Assembly: GCA_020354595.1 (NCBI GenBank)
Contig: CP070650.1
Coordinates: 519,924-526,298, forward strand
From: Myxococcales bacterium
GTDB taxonomy: Bacteria; Myxococcota_A; Polyangia; Polyangiales; Houyiibacteriaceae
Reading direction: 5' to 3'
Length of the DNA stretch: 6,375 nucleotides
The notes beneath the pieces are model-generated. The model was given only the letters and a program-made list of their open reading frames with translations. It did no database searches and was not told the origin of the DNA. Every line of letters starts with the position of its first letter. Position 1 is the first letter of the stretch. A program made the position numbers and the translations under genes. Shown here piece after piece: positions 1 through 5,598 of the stretch.

Positions 1-1074
1 CAGGCCACCGTCAAGACGGTGTTCGAAGGTATGACCGGCCAGAAGATCCTCGACATCGCCATGGCGATAACGCCTGAGATGGCCGAGCAATCCCTGCAGG
101 AGCCGATGCCCGAGCCAATGGAGGATCCGATGATGGATCCCGACGGTGGCGTGGGCGGTATGAGCGGCGGCGGCATGGGCGGTATGACCGGGGGTGGCGG
201 CATGGGTGGCGATCCCGGCACCGGCGGCACGGGCGGCAACGAGCCTCCCCCGCCAACGCTTCCCGACGCCGATCCCGAGGTGCATCCAGCGATTCAGCGC
301 GCCTACAACCTGCAGCAGCAGATTCTCCGCACGATTCAGGGTCGGTTCGTCGACAGCAACCACAACCTGAAGTTGCTGGTCCGTGAGATCGTCCTGAGTC
401 CATACTTCCGCGCCAAGAACTCGGCGCCGATGACGGCGGAGATGGAGATGGAGCTGTCTACCTTCGGAACGGCGCGTCTCCTCACACCGGAGCACCTGAG
501 CCGGAAGATTGAGGCGACCACAGGCATCCGCTGGCGGTCGCGCCCGGACCGACCGGACTACCTGCTCGACCAGTACCGTATCTTCTATGGCGGCATCGAC
601 TCGGACCTGGTGACCCAGCGCGTGACCGAGCCGAACGGCGTCATGGCGAGCCTCGCGCAACGCATGGCCTACGAGGTCGCGTGCTCCGCAGTACCGTTCG
701 ACTTCTCCAAGTCCCCGAATCAGAGGCTGCTGTTCCCGACGGTGGACCTCAGCACGCCACTGTCCGAGGCTTCGGACCAGGTGCGGGATACGGTCCGGCA
801 TCTTCATTCACGCCTCCTCGGTGAGGATGTCAGCGATACCGAGCTCAACGCCACGCTCGGTGTTCTGATGGAGGCCTACAGCCTCGGACGGCAAGGCATT
901 GCCGACGGCTCGACGCCGGTCGAGCTCAACGAGTGCCGCCTCAACCGTGATCGAAACACCGACGCGTCGCTCCCCGATGGCCGTCGGATCAACCAAGACC
1001 CCGAGTACAACATCCGCGCCTGGATGGCAGCGGTGAGTTATCTCCTGGCCGACTACCGGTTCCTGTACGAGTGA
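1..1074 (+). CDS. 3' part of a large exported DUF1549/DUF1553-like protein (5' end outside window)
   Basis: The frame is open from the first base of the window, so the gene begins upstream; the GTG at 19 is only an internal codon. 357 residues are visible, ending at TGA 1072-1074. Codons 7-20 (VFEGMTGQKILDIA) and 116-136 (a stretch with N-L-K-L-L-V-R-E-I-V-L-S-P-Y-F) resemble the paired 'NRLWxxLFGRGLV' and 'sgydLKxLxrxIVlSxxYR' segments of DUF1553 proteins, followed by a region starting A-R-L-L-T-P-E-H-L, as in that family. Between the two segments sits a Pro/Met/acidic then Gly/Met low-complexity linker (about codons 34-86). Only two cysteines are visible in the C-terminal half. The downstream DUF1501 gene supports the call, because DUF1553-type (or DUF1800/DUF1592-type) proteins are habitually paired with DUF1501 or DUF1552 proteins. 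The biochemical role of these families is not established. The coding call is very secure; the family call is moderate and rests on remembered motif shape, not a search. Confidence 0.62.
   Translation, partial: QATVKTVFEGMTGQKILDIAMAITPEMAEQSLQEPMPEPMEDPMMDPDGGVGGMSGGGMGGMTGGGGMGGDPGTGGTGGNEPPPPTLPDADPEVHPAIQRAYNLQQQILRTIQGRFVDSNHNLKLLVREIVLSPYFRAKNSAPMTAEMEMELSTFGTARLLTPEHLSRKIEATTGIRWRSRPDRPDYLLDQYRIFYGGIDSDLVTQRVTEPNGVMASLAQRMAYEVACSAVPFDFSKSPNQRLLFPTVDLSTPLSEASDQVRDTVRHLHSRLLGEDVSDTELNATLGVLMEAYSLGRQGIADGSTPVELNECRLNRDRNTDASLPDGRRINQDPEYNIRAWMAAVSYLLADYRFLYE
153..206 (+). repeat. Imperfect tandem repeat encoding Gly/Met-rich linker
   Basis: The 11-mer GGGCGGTATGA occurs at 153-163 and 177-187 (offset 24), and GGCGGCATGGG occurs at 169-179 and 196-206 (offset 27). 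Together they form roughly two copies of a 24-27 base unit encoding GGM-type glycine and methionine residues. All offsets are multiples of three, so the reading frame is preserved, as expected for an expandable flexible linker. Confidence 0.75.
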
Positions 1075-1080
1075 GGGAGG
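1075..1080 (+). promoter_or_regulatory. Ribosome binding site of the DUF1501 gene
   Basis: GGGAGG begins directly after the TGA of the preceding gene and lies 7 bases before the GTG at 1088. This strong Shine-Dalgarno match decides the non-ATG start and supports translation from a shared mRNA with the upstream gene. Confidence 0.8.
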
Positions 1081-1087
1081 ACTAGCT

Positions 1088-2383
1088 GTGGATCGTCGTG
1101 ACTTCTTGAGAATGGCTAGCTGGGCAGGGCTCTCCTGTGTCCTGCCGTCGGTGGTCGACCCGCTACGGGGCACCGCTCAATCGATCTCCGGTTCTGCATA
1201 CACCGGCACGTATTGGATCTTCATGCACGCCGGCGGCGGCTGGGACCCGACCCACCTCTGCGACCCCAAGGGCCGCGCGAACGAAAACGAGAACGACCCG
1301 ATGGGTCGCTTCCTCACGAGCGACATCAAGACCGCGGGCAACATCCAGTACGCGCCGCTCGGCGACGACGGCACTGCCCTGGACGCGTTCTTCCAGGAGC
1401 ACTACCAGCGGCTGCTGGTCATCAACGGGATGGACACCGGCACCAACGGCCATGACCAAGGGACACGGGGCACCTGGAGTGGGCGAACGGCGGAGGGTCA
1501 TCCACCGATCGGCGCGCTGATCGCGGCGACGCATGGTCCGACCCTGCCGATGCCGCTCATCGGCTACGGCGGATACCTCGACACGCAGGGGGTGACCAAC
1601 GCCGTCCCGCTCGGCGACGGCGGGCTTCTCCACAACCTCGCCTTCCCATCGCGTCCCGACCCGACGGGCTCCGAAGAGAACTACTTTGGGCACCCGGACG
1701 TGCCCGCGATCATCCAGCGCGAGCAGCAGCTCCGGCTCCTTCGGCTCCAGGGGCAGCAGCGCCTGCCGCGGATCTGGGATGGGCAAGACGAGCTCATCCT
1801 CGCGCGCCTCGGACAGGACGATCTCAAGCGAGTCTCCGAATCGCTTCCGGAGAACTTCGCGGATGGTCAGCTTCAGCGGCAGATCCAAGTCGCTCTCGCC
1901 GCGTACCAGGCCGGCCTCTCCGTGAGCGTGAGCGTCAGCACGGGTGGTTTCGACACGCATGGGAACCACGACGACAACCATCTGCCGCGACTTGTCGACT
2001 TCGTGAACGGCGCAAACTTCGCCATGCAGGAAGCGGAGCGAATGGGCATCGCCGACAAGGTTGCGATCGTCATGGGCTCCGACTTCGGTCGCACGCCGGG
2101 CTACAACAGCGGCAACGGCAAGGACCACTGGCCGATCAGCAGCATGATGATGATGGGTCCTGGCATTCCCGGAAACCGCGTCATCGGCGGTACCGATGAC
2201 CGGCACAACCTGTTCCTGATCGATCCGGTGACGCTCCAGCCCACCGGCCGTCCTGATGAAGCCGAGGGCAGCAGGCTTGGAATCGCCGATGTGCACAGGG
2301 CGCTCCGTGATCTCGCAGGCGTGCCCGACGACTACAAGGCAGCGTTCCCGCTCGCCGGCTCCGACCTACCGATCTTCGTGTAG
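1088..2383 (+). CDS. DUF1501 domain protein, Tat-exported
   Basis: 431 residues from GTG 1088 to TAG 2381-2383. The N-terminus (DRRDFLRMA) is a twin-arginine motif followed by a short hydrophobic stretch up to about residue 22 and a possible cleavage near residues 28-32, so the folded protein is probably exported by Tat. DUF1501 proteins belong to the alkaline phosphatase/sulfatase-like fold group. The hallmark motifs are present: GGFDTH at 286-291, MGSDFGRTP at 329-337 and KDHW at 345-348; the Asp and His residues in these are the likely metal or active-site ligands. Length is usual for the family. An internal VSVSVS run just before GGFDTH comes from a short GTGAGC repeat and fits a beta strand. 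The gene starts 13 bases after the upstream gene and is probably in one operon with it. Family membership is clear; the substrate is unknown, and the family is known mainly from planctomycetes and myxobacteria. Confidence 0.93.
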   Translation: MDRRDFLRMASWAGLSCVLPSVVDPLRGTAQSISGSAYTGTYWIFMHAGGGWDPTHLCDPKGRANENENDPMGRFLTSDIKTAGNIQYAPLGDDGTALDAFFQEHYQRLLVINGMDTGTNGHDQGTRGTWSGRTAEGHPPIGALIAATHGPTLPMPLIGYGGYLDTQGVTNAVPLGDGGLLHNLAFPSRPDPTGSEENYFGHPDVPAIIQREQQLRLLRLQGQQRLPRIWDGQDELILARLGQDDLKRVSESLPENFADGQLQRQIQVALAAYQAGLSVSVSVSTGGFDTHGNHDDNHLPRLVDFVNGANFAMQEAERMGIADKVAIVMGSDFGRTPGYNSGNGKDHWPISSMMMMGPGIPGNRVIGGTDDRHNLFLIDPVTLQPTGRPDEAEGSRLGIADVHRALRDLAGVPDDYKAAFPLAGSDLPIFV

Positions 2384-2388
2384 GCCTA
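2381..2388. other. Palindrome holding the stop codons of two convergent genes
   Basis: TAGGCCTA is a perfect 8-bp palindrome. Its left three bases are the TAG stop of the plus-strand DUF1501 gene and its right three, read on the minus strand, are the TAG stop of the small membrane protein. Only two bases separate the coding regions, so there is no room for an intergenic terminator and the two transcripts probably overlap at their 3' ends. Confidence 0.8.
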
Positions 2389-2787
2389 GGACAGCGCCCA
2401 AAGCACCACGCCTCCGATCGCGACGGCGAGCAGAGACCAGAGTCGCATGACGAAATGGGGTTGGTTCGTCCACCACGCGATCACGCGTTTGAAGCGTTCG
2501 TAGCCGACCACTAGAAGCGTCGCCGCGCTCACGACCGCAAGCGCCCCGAGGGTGCGCAGAACGATAGGCAAGCGGGTGTCGGGCGCAGCATACCAAAGCG
2601 CAAGGCCGAAACACAGGCGTAGCAACACCGCGAGCCAGAACCCCGACTTCGAGCTCCAGCCGGAGATGAAGGCGAAGATCGACCCAGGAGCGAACACACC
2701 CCACGCCCCCATGACGAAGACGAAGAGCGCCACCGCGAGGGTAAGCACTACGAACACGATATCCAACCACGCCCGAGGCCCAACCAC
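2386..2787 (-). CDS. Small four-helix integral membrane protein, unknown function
   Basis: 133 residues with four hydrophobic segments at about 8-32, 50-68, 77-95 and 113-131, joined by short loops. The loop after the third helix is basic and aromatic (YERFKRVIAWW), suggesting a cytoplasmic face there by the positive-inside rule. No catalytic or named-family motif is recognised; it looks like one of the many uncharacterised 12-15 kDa inner-membrane proteins. The start is GTG at 2787: no ATG or other GTG occurs in frame between here and the upstream stop at 2854-2856. No clear Shine-Dalgarno precedes it, and a TTG at 2766 is a possible alternative. It lies 66 bases behind the barrel-protein gene on the same strand and may be co-transcribed. 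The hydrophobic pattern identifies this frame as real over the arginine-rich overlapping frame that starts at 2770. Confidence 0.78.
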   Translation of the reverse strand: MVGPRAWLDIVFVVLTLAVALFVFVMGAWGVFAPGSIFAFISGWSSKSGFWLAVLLRLCFGLALWYAAPDTRLPIVLRTLGALAVVSAATLLVVGYERFKRVIAWWTNQPHFVMRLWSLLAVAIGGVVLWALS

Positions 2788-2797
2788 GCGCCCGAGG
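2763..2797. repeat. 17-bp near-tandem duplication across a gene start
   Basis: CCAACCACGCCCGAGG (2763-2778) recurs as CCAACCACG-CG-CCCGAGG (2780-2797), offset 17 bases with a 2-base insertion in the second copy. Read on the minus strand each copy contains a GTGGTTGG; the first is the start of the membrane-protein gene and the second is out of frame with it. Confidence 0.8.
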
Positions 2798-2853
2798 CGG
2801 CGCGAAGATATTCGCTTATGTCGCTCCGTGCAACGCCCGTCGAAGCCCCGCCG

Positions 2854-3753
2854 TTAGAAGGACGCGCCGCCTGCGATTCGTAGGCCCCAAACCTGCCGTG
2901 CGTCGAACGAGAACCCGTAAGGGTTGTCTAGGTTGATGTTCACCCGGATGGCTCCAAACGCGTTCTCGTTGCCGAAACGGAGGTAGGGCTCGACGGCGAG
3001 CTGCGTGTTCTGCTCGACCCATTTCGGAATGAGAACCAAGGTGAAACGCGAGCCCACGCGGAGCCAATCGGTAGCCTGGTAGCCCATCATCGCAGCCATT
3101 TGCATCAGGAAGTCGGTCTTCGAGGTGCGCGCATTCTTGTCATTGAGCTTGATGAGCGCGCCTGTGTCCAGGTACGCACCCCAGAGGAATCCACTGGGTT
3201 TTCTGCGCTCAAACCCGATCGGCACGATGATGCTGACCGTGTGCGGATCCCAGAGCCAGAGGTCGGTATTACCGCGCAGAGCGGCCGCGAGATAGTACGC
3301 CTGCGACTGGATGACGCGGTCGTTGATGTCGTTCGATAGGCTCGCGACGGGAATGGCTGCGCCGATGCCGAGCCGGTAGGTAAACTGGTTCTTCTTGCCT
3401 TGGTAGTGAAAGGCAATGTACGGGTTTCCGACCCGAAACGTGTTCTCGGGATCGGCGTCCTCGAGGTCGACGTTTGCGTACGAGAAGCCCCACACGGTCT
3501 GCATCAGGAAGTTGTACGTGAGCTGAAAACGCATCTCGAAGACCGGCGACATGATGATGGAACGCTGGTCGCCCTCGAGCTTGCCGGCGAACATGCCGAG
3601 CTCGCCCAGGATGTGGAAACGCTTCGTATGCGCCTTGTTGCCCTCATCGAGGCTGTAAGGCTCGGCCGGATACGCCCGCGCCTCTGCCGGCGCCAACCAG
3701 AGCGCCGACGCGAACAAGAGACCCACTACTCCCCACTTCCGAAGAAAAGACAT
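2854..3753 (-). CDS. Secreted protein, probable outer-membrane beta-barrel, unknown family
   Basis: 299 residues from ATG 3753 to TAA 2854-2856. Residues 1-27 form a Sec signal peptide: basic start (FLRKW), hydrophobic core 8-21, and an A-R-A site predicting cleavage before Tyr28. The mature part has no long hydrophobic helix but many alternating, aromatic- and glycine-rich strands (for example FRVGNPYIAF at 106-115, and AVEPYLRFG and WGLRIAGG near the end), and it ends in phenylalanine, the usual outer-membrane insertion signal for Bam-dependent barrels. The pattern suggests 10-14 strands. I do not recognise a specific family; a loose resemblance to transporter/phenol-pathway-type barrels through the 'GNPY' segment is only suggestive. 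The leader carries a purine-rich GGGGGTGG Shine-Dalgarno-like stretch 4 bases upstream. The membrane-protein gene follows after 66 bases. Localisation is fairly sure, function unknown. Confidence 0.83.
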   Translation of the reverse strand: MSFLRKWGVVGLLFASALWLAPAEARAYPAEPYSLDEGNKAHTKRFHILGELGMFAGKLEGDQRSIIMSPVFEMRFQLTYNFLMQTVWGFSYANVDLEDADPENTFRVGNPYIAFHYQGKKNQFTYRLGIGAAIPVASLSNDINDRVIQSQAYYLAAALRGNTDLWLWDPHTVSIIVPIGFERRKPSGFLWGAYLDTGALIKLNDKNARTSKTDFLMQMAAMMGYQATDWLRVGSRFTLVLIPKWVEQNTQLAVEPYLRFGNENAFGAIRVNINLDNPYGFSFDARQVWGLRIAGGASF

Positions 3754-3767
3754 GTTCCACCCCCAAC

Positions 3768-3791
3768 GAAAAAGAGACCCCCCTCTTTTTC
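3768..3791 (-). promoter_or_regulatory. Perfect hairpin in the 5' leader of the barrel gene
   Basis: GAAAAAGAG (3768-3776) and CTCTTTTTC (3783-3791) are exact reverse complements around a 6-base loop (ACCCCC on the plus strand). The element ends 14 bases before the ATG at 3753 and starts close to the likely transcription start. It could be a stabilising 5' stem-loop or a translation-control element. It is an AU-rich stem, so a conventional terminator is less likely, although the long T run on either strand leaves that open. Confidence 0.6.
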
Positions 3792-3799
3792 TCTTTCTC

Positions 3800-3805
3800 A
3801 GTATA
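3800..3805 (-). promoter_or_regulatory. Candidate -10 box for the barrel gene
   Basis: On the minus strand TATACT matches the TATAAT consensus at five of six positions, about 47 bases before the ATG. A transcript would start near 3793, just before the leader hairpin. The upstream 17-base spacing leads to GC-rich DNA without a TTGACA-like -35, so the promoter would need an activator or another sigma factor. Weak evidence. Confidence 0.35.
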
Positions 3806-3941
3806 GGCAGGACGTGGGGCCGGGGCCCATGCTTCGGTCGTTAAAGGAAGACGGACCGCATGTGATCGTTCGTTCAGTTTGGACGCCAGCATACACCCAA
3901 CCCAACCACGTGTTTCGCCATGGCGGCTGAATGTAGTCGAT

Positions 3942-4850
3942 TCAGGCAGCGAGAAGGGCGTCGAGTTCCTCGTAGCGAGTGAGGACCTTGGCGGGCAGAC
4001 GGAAGCTCGCGAGCTCGTGGCCCTCGGGGAGCCCGAGCCAGACTTCGTGCGTGCGTGCGAGCTTCTCGATGCCGGCGATGATCTGCGTTTGCTCGCCCGG
4101 CTCGCAATCGCGCGCGATGCTCAGGAGGATCTTACTCGCGCGCGCCTGTTCCGCCGCTTCGGAAATCTCGTCGAAGGGCATGTGGGTCCCGAGATAGATC
4201 GGCTCGTAGCCCTTACTTGCCGCCATGAACGCGCCGATGATCGCGCCGAACTCGTGCAGGTGGCGCGGCGGCGTGGCCACGATGATTCGGGGCGCCCCCG
4301 GCGCGGGTTCAGCGTGGCGCATGAGAGTGCCGAGCAGGCTCCGAAGCTGACCGGAAATGATGTGCTCGTGCGACACCCGAATCTGGTCTGCCAACCATGC
4401 CTCGCCAACCCGGCGCATCAATGGGACGATGACCTCAAGTGTGAGAGTCATCGCCGGGAGGATCGCGGCGGTCCGCGTGAGGATCGACTCGGCACGCTGA
4501 ACCTCGTAGCTCGAGATCGCGTCGAGGTAGTCTTCGACGAGCGCGGCATAAAGGGAAACCTGGCTGCCGATGTCGGGGCTCGTCTCGCCGATAATCCGTC
4601 TGAGGTCCTCGTCGCGAAGGCGGGCGACTTGGCCGATCGAATGGCCGAGCTCGGTCGCACGACGGAGCATCACCAGCCTACGCACCTGACTACCGTTGTA
4701 CCGGCGTTTATTGCCTTCCGTGCGGTCCGGAGCCACCGCAGAGTAGCGGCGCTCCCAGACGCGAATGGTGTCGGCGGTGAGGCCGGTGAGACGGGAGACG
4801 ACCCGCATGGGGTACAGGCCGTCCGATTGGCGTTCTGCGGTGATGGTCAT
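3942..4850 (-). CDS. MerR-family regulator with cobalamin-binding domain (CarH/LitR-like)
   Basis: 302 residues from ATG 4850 to TGA 3942-3944. Residues about 12-80 are a MerR winged helix-turn-helix, including TADTIRVWERRY (25-36) and GNKRRY (46-51). Residues about 95-180 form the helical B12 cap with the W-x9-E-H signature (W152, E162, H163). Residues 188-298 are the Rossmann-type cobalamin domain, with HLHEFG at 197-202 in place of D/E-x-H-x-x-G; H199 is the predicted lower axial ligand. In CarH such proteins bind operator DNA in the dark as adenosylcobalamin tetramers and release it in light. The residue after W152 is leucine, whereas CarH has the histidine that forms the light-state bis-His adduct. 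No ribosome binding site is seen before the ATG, which is the only usable start before an upstream in-frame stop; a leaderless transcript or Met15 are alternatives. Domain call is very sure; light sensing is inferred. Confidence 0.92.
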   Translation of the reverse strand: MTITAERQSDGLYPMRVVSRLTGLTADTIRVWERRYSAVAPDRTEGNKRRYNGSQVRRLVMLRRATELGHSIGQVARLRDEDLRRIIGETSPDIGSQVSLYAALVEDYLDAISSYEVQRAESILTRTAAILPAMTLTLEVIVPLMRRVGEAWLADQIRVSHEHIISGQLRSLLGTLMRHAEPAPGAPRIIVATPPRHLHEFGAIIGAFMAASKGYEPIYLGTHMPFDEISEAAEQARASKILLSIARDCEPGEQTQIIAGIEKLARTHEVWLGLPEGHELASFRLPAKVLTRYEELDALLAA

Positions 4851-4912
4851 GACGAAGGAGAGTGGTACGAGGGCGAGGGCCCGAACCGAGAACGCACGAC
4901 GTTTCGCCTGAC

Positions 4913-4943
4913 AATGAATGGGGTGGTGGTTCTAACATTCATT
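4913..4943. promoter_or_regulatory. Inverted repeat upstream of the MerR/B12 gene, possible operator
   Basis: AATGAATG (4913-4920) and CATTCATT (4936-4943) are perfect reverse complements with a 15-base spacer, giving 23 bases centre to centre, about two helical turns. The dyad lies 63-93 bases before the regulator start. MerR-type regulators often bind dyads near their own promoter, so autoregulation is plausible. A TTGTCA sequence on the minus strand overlaps its proximal edge (4909-4914) but no good -10 follows it. The dyad is directly seen; binding is inferred. Confidence 0.45.
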
Positions 4944-4990
4944 TCCGCGTGCCCCGGGCTGCGAGCACCCGCCCCGTACCGGAGAGGGTG

Positions 4991-5023
4991 GAGACTGCCC
5001 GCCCGAAAGGAGCGGGCAGTCTC
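4991..5023 (-). terminator. Strong stem-loop after the fasciclin gene, likely terminator
   Basis: GAGACTGCCCGC (4991-5002) pairs perfectly with GCGGGCAGTCTC (5012-5023), 12 bp and GC-rich; two further C-G pairs can form across a one-base bulge, leaving a four-base loop (GAAA on the plus strand). It begins 37 bases after the fasciclin stop on the minus strand. No T-run follows on that strand, so it may terminate inefficiently, act as a 3' stability element, or be an attenuating structure before the MerR gene. Confidence 0.6.
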
Positions 5024-5059
5024 GGGTTGTAGGGAGAGGATGAGGAGTGGAAAGGATTT

Positions 5060-5575
5060 CTAAGAAGACGGGATGAGCACTGTATCGATGACGTGGATGA
5101 CGCCGTTGGACGCCATCACATCGTCTTTGATCACGTGGGCGGCGTTGACGCGCACGACGGAGCCAGACGCCGTGATCGAATCCGGTTGAACCTCCACCGT
5201 GTTGTCGGAGGTAAGCTTGACGACGTCGGCCGCGCGAACTTCGCCGGCGACGACGTGGTACTTGAGGATTGCGGTGAGCTGCGACTTGTTCTCGGGAAGA
5301 AGAAGGCTGTCGACGGTTCCGGCGGGGAGCTTCGCGAACGCTTCGTCTGTTGGTGCGAAGACGGTGAAGGGCCCCGGACTCTGCAGCGTCTCGACGAGGT
5401 CTGCAGCCTTCACTGCGGCGACAAGCGTGTTGAACTGCCCGGCCCCCGCTGCAACCGCGACGATGTTGGGCTCGGCTGGCGCACTGGCGGCCGTCGAAGC
5501 TTGAGGCGCGTCTTTGGCGCAGCCCGAAAGAGCCAGAGCAAGCAAGGAAATCGAAAAAAGTGACGTGGTTCGCAT
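5060..5575 (-). CDS. Fasciclin (FAS1) domain lipoprotein
   Basis: 171 residues from ATG 5575 to TAG 5060-5062. The start is set by a strong ribosome binding site; the frame stays open to 5728, but the extension overlaps the upstream gene and would bury the signal peptide. Residues 1-18 are a lipoprotein signal peptide ending in the lipobox L-S-G-C, with Cys19 as the lipidation site and Ala at +2, which would allow outer-membrane sorting by the enterobacterial rule. A short Ala/Ser/Pro linker leads to one FAS1 domain at about 37-170: H1 motif [13 protein letters not shown] (71-83), the YH motif LKYHVV (104-109), and the H2-like [13 protein letters not shown] (155-167). Single-domain bacterial FAS1 proteins are envelope or secreted adhesion/surface proteins. 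It follows the oxidoreductase gene by 23 bases, so an operon is likely. Confidence 0.95.
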   Translation of the reverse strand: MRTTSLFSISLLALALSGCAKDAPQASTAASAPAEPNIVAVAAGAGQFNTLVAAVKAADLVETLQSPGPFTVFAPTDEAFAKLPAGTVDSLLLPENKSQLTAILKYHVVAGEVRAADVVKLTSDNTVEVQPDSITASGSVVRVNAAHVIKDDVMASNGVIHVIDTVLIPSS

Positions 5576-5583
5576 GAGTTTGT

Positions 5584-5590
5584 TCCTCCA
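5584..5590 (-). promoter_or_regulatory. Ribosome binding site of the fasciclin gene
   Basis: On the minus strand TGGAGGA lies 8 bases before the ATG at 5575. It falls in the 23-base gap after the upstream oxidoreductase stop and decides the start over longer in-frame options. Confidence 0.85.
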
Positions 5591-5598
5591 GTAGGCGT

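Noticed and set aside
1163..2296. 377-residue open frame on the minus strand inside the DUF1501 gene
   Set aside because: It is fully antisense to a clearly real DUF1501 gene; its protein is rich in V, R, E and H without domain motifs, as expected from the complement of GC-rich codons.
2366..2770. 134-residue minus-strand frame starting at the second GTG of the duplication
   Set aside because: Arginine- and cysteine-rich without structure, and it runs past the convergent stop into the DUF1501 gene. The overlapping frame has four clean hydrophobic helices and is the more credible product.
3816..3828. GGGCC-GG-GGCCC inverted repeat in the gap before the barrel gene
   Set aside because: Short arms with a two-base loop in GC-rich sequence and more than 110 bases beyond the MerR stop; it is not separable from composition.
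3916..3925. CGCCATGGCG 10-bp palindrome just downstream of the MerR gene
   Set aside because: A continuous palindrome without spacer or partner copy nearby; no functional context beyond a chance site.
3927..3945. CTGAAT/ATTCAG dyad overlapping the MerR stop codon, considered as terminator or second operator
   Set aside because: Six AT-rich base pairs with a 7-base spacer and no T-run are weak. The partial likeness to the upstream AATGAATG dyad is within chance for such short words.
3879..5063. 394-residue open frame on the plus strand across the MerR gene
   Set aside because: It is antisense to a gene with unmistakable MerR and cobalamin-domain motifs, has no recognisable domain or ribosome binding site, and has the V/D/R-rich composition of a mirror frame in GC-rich DNA.
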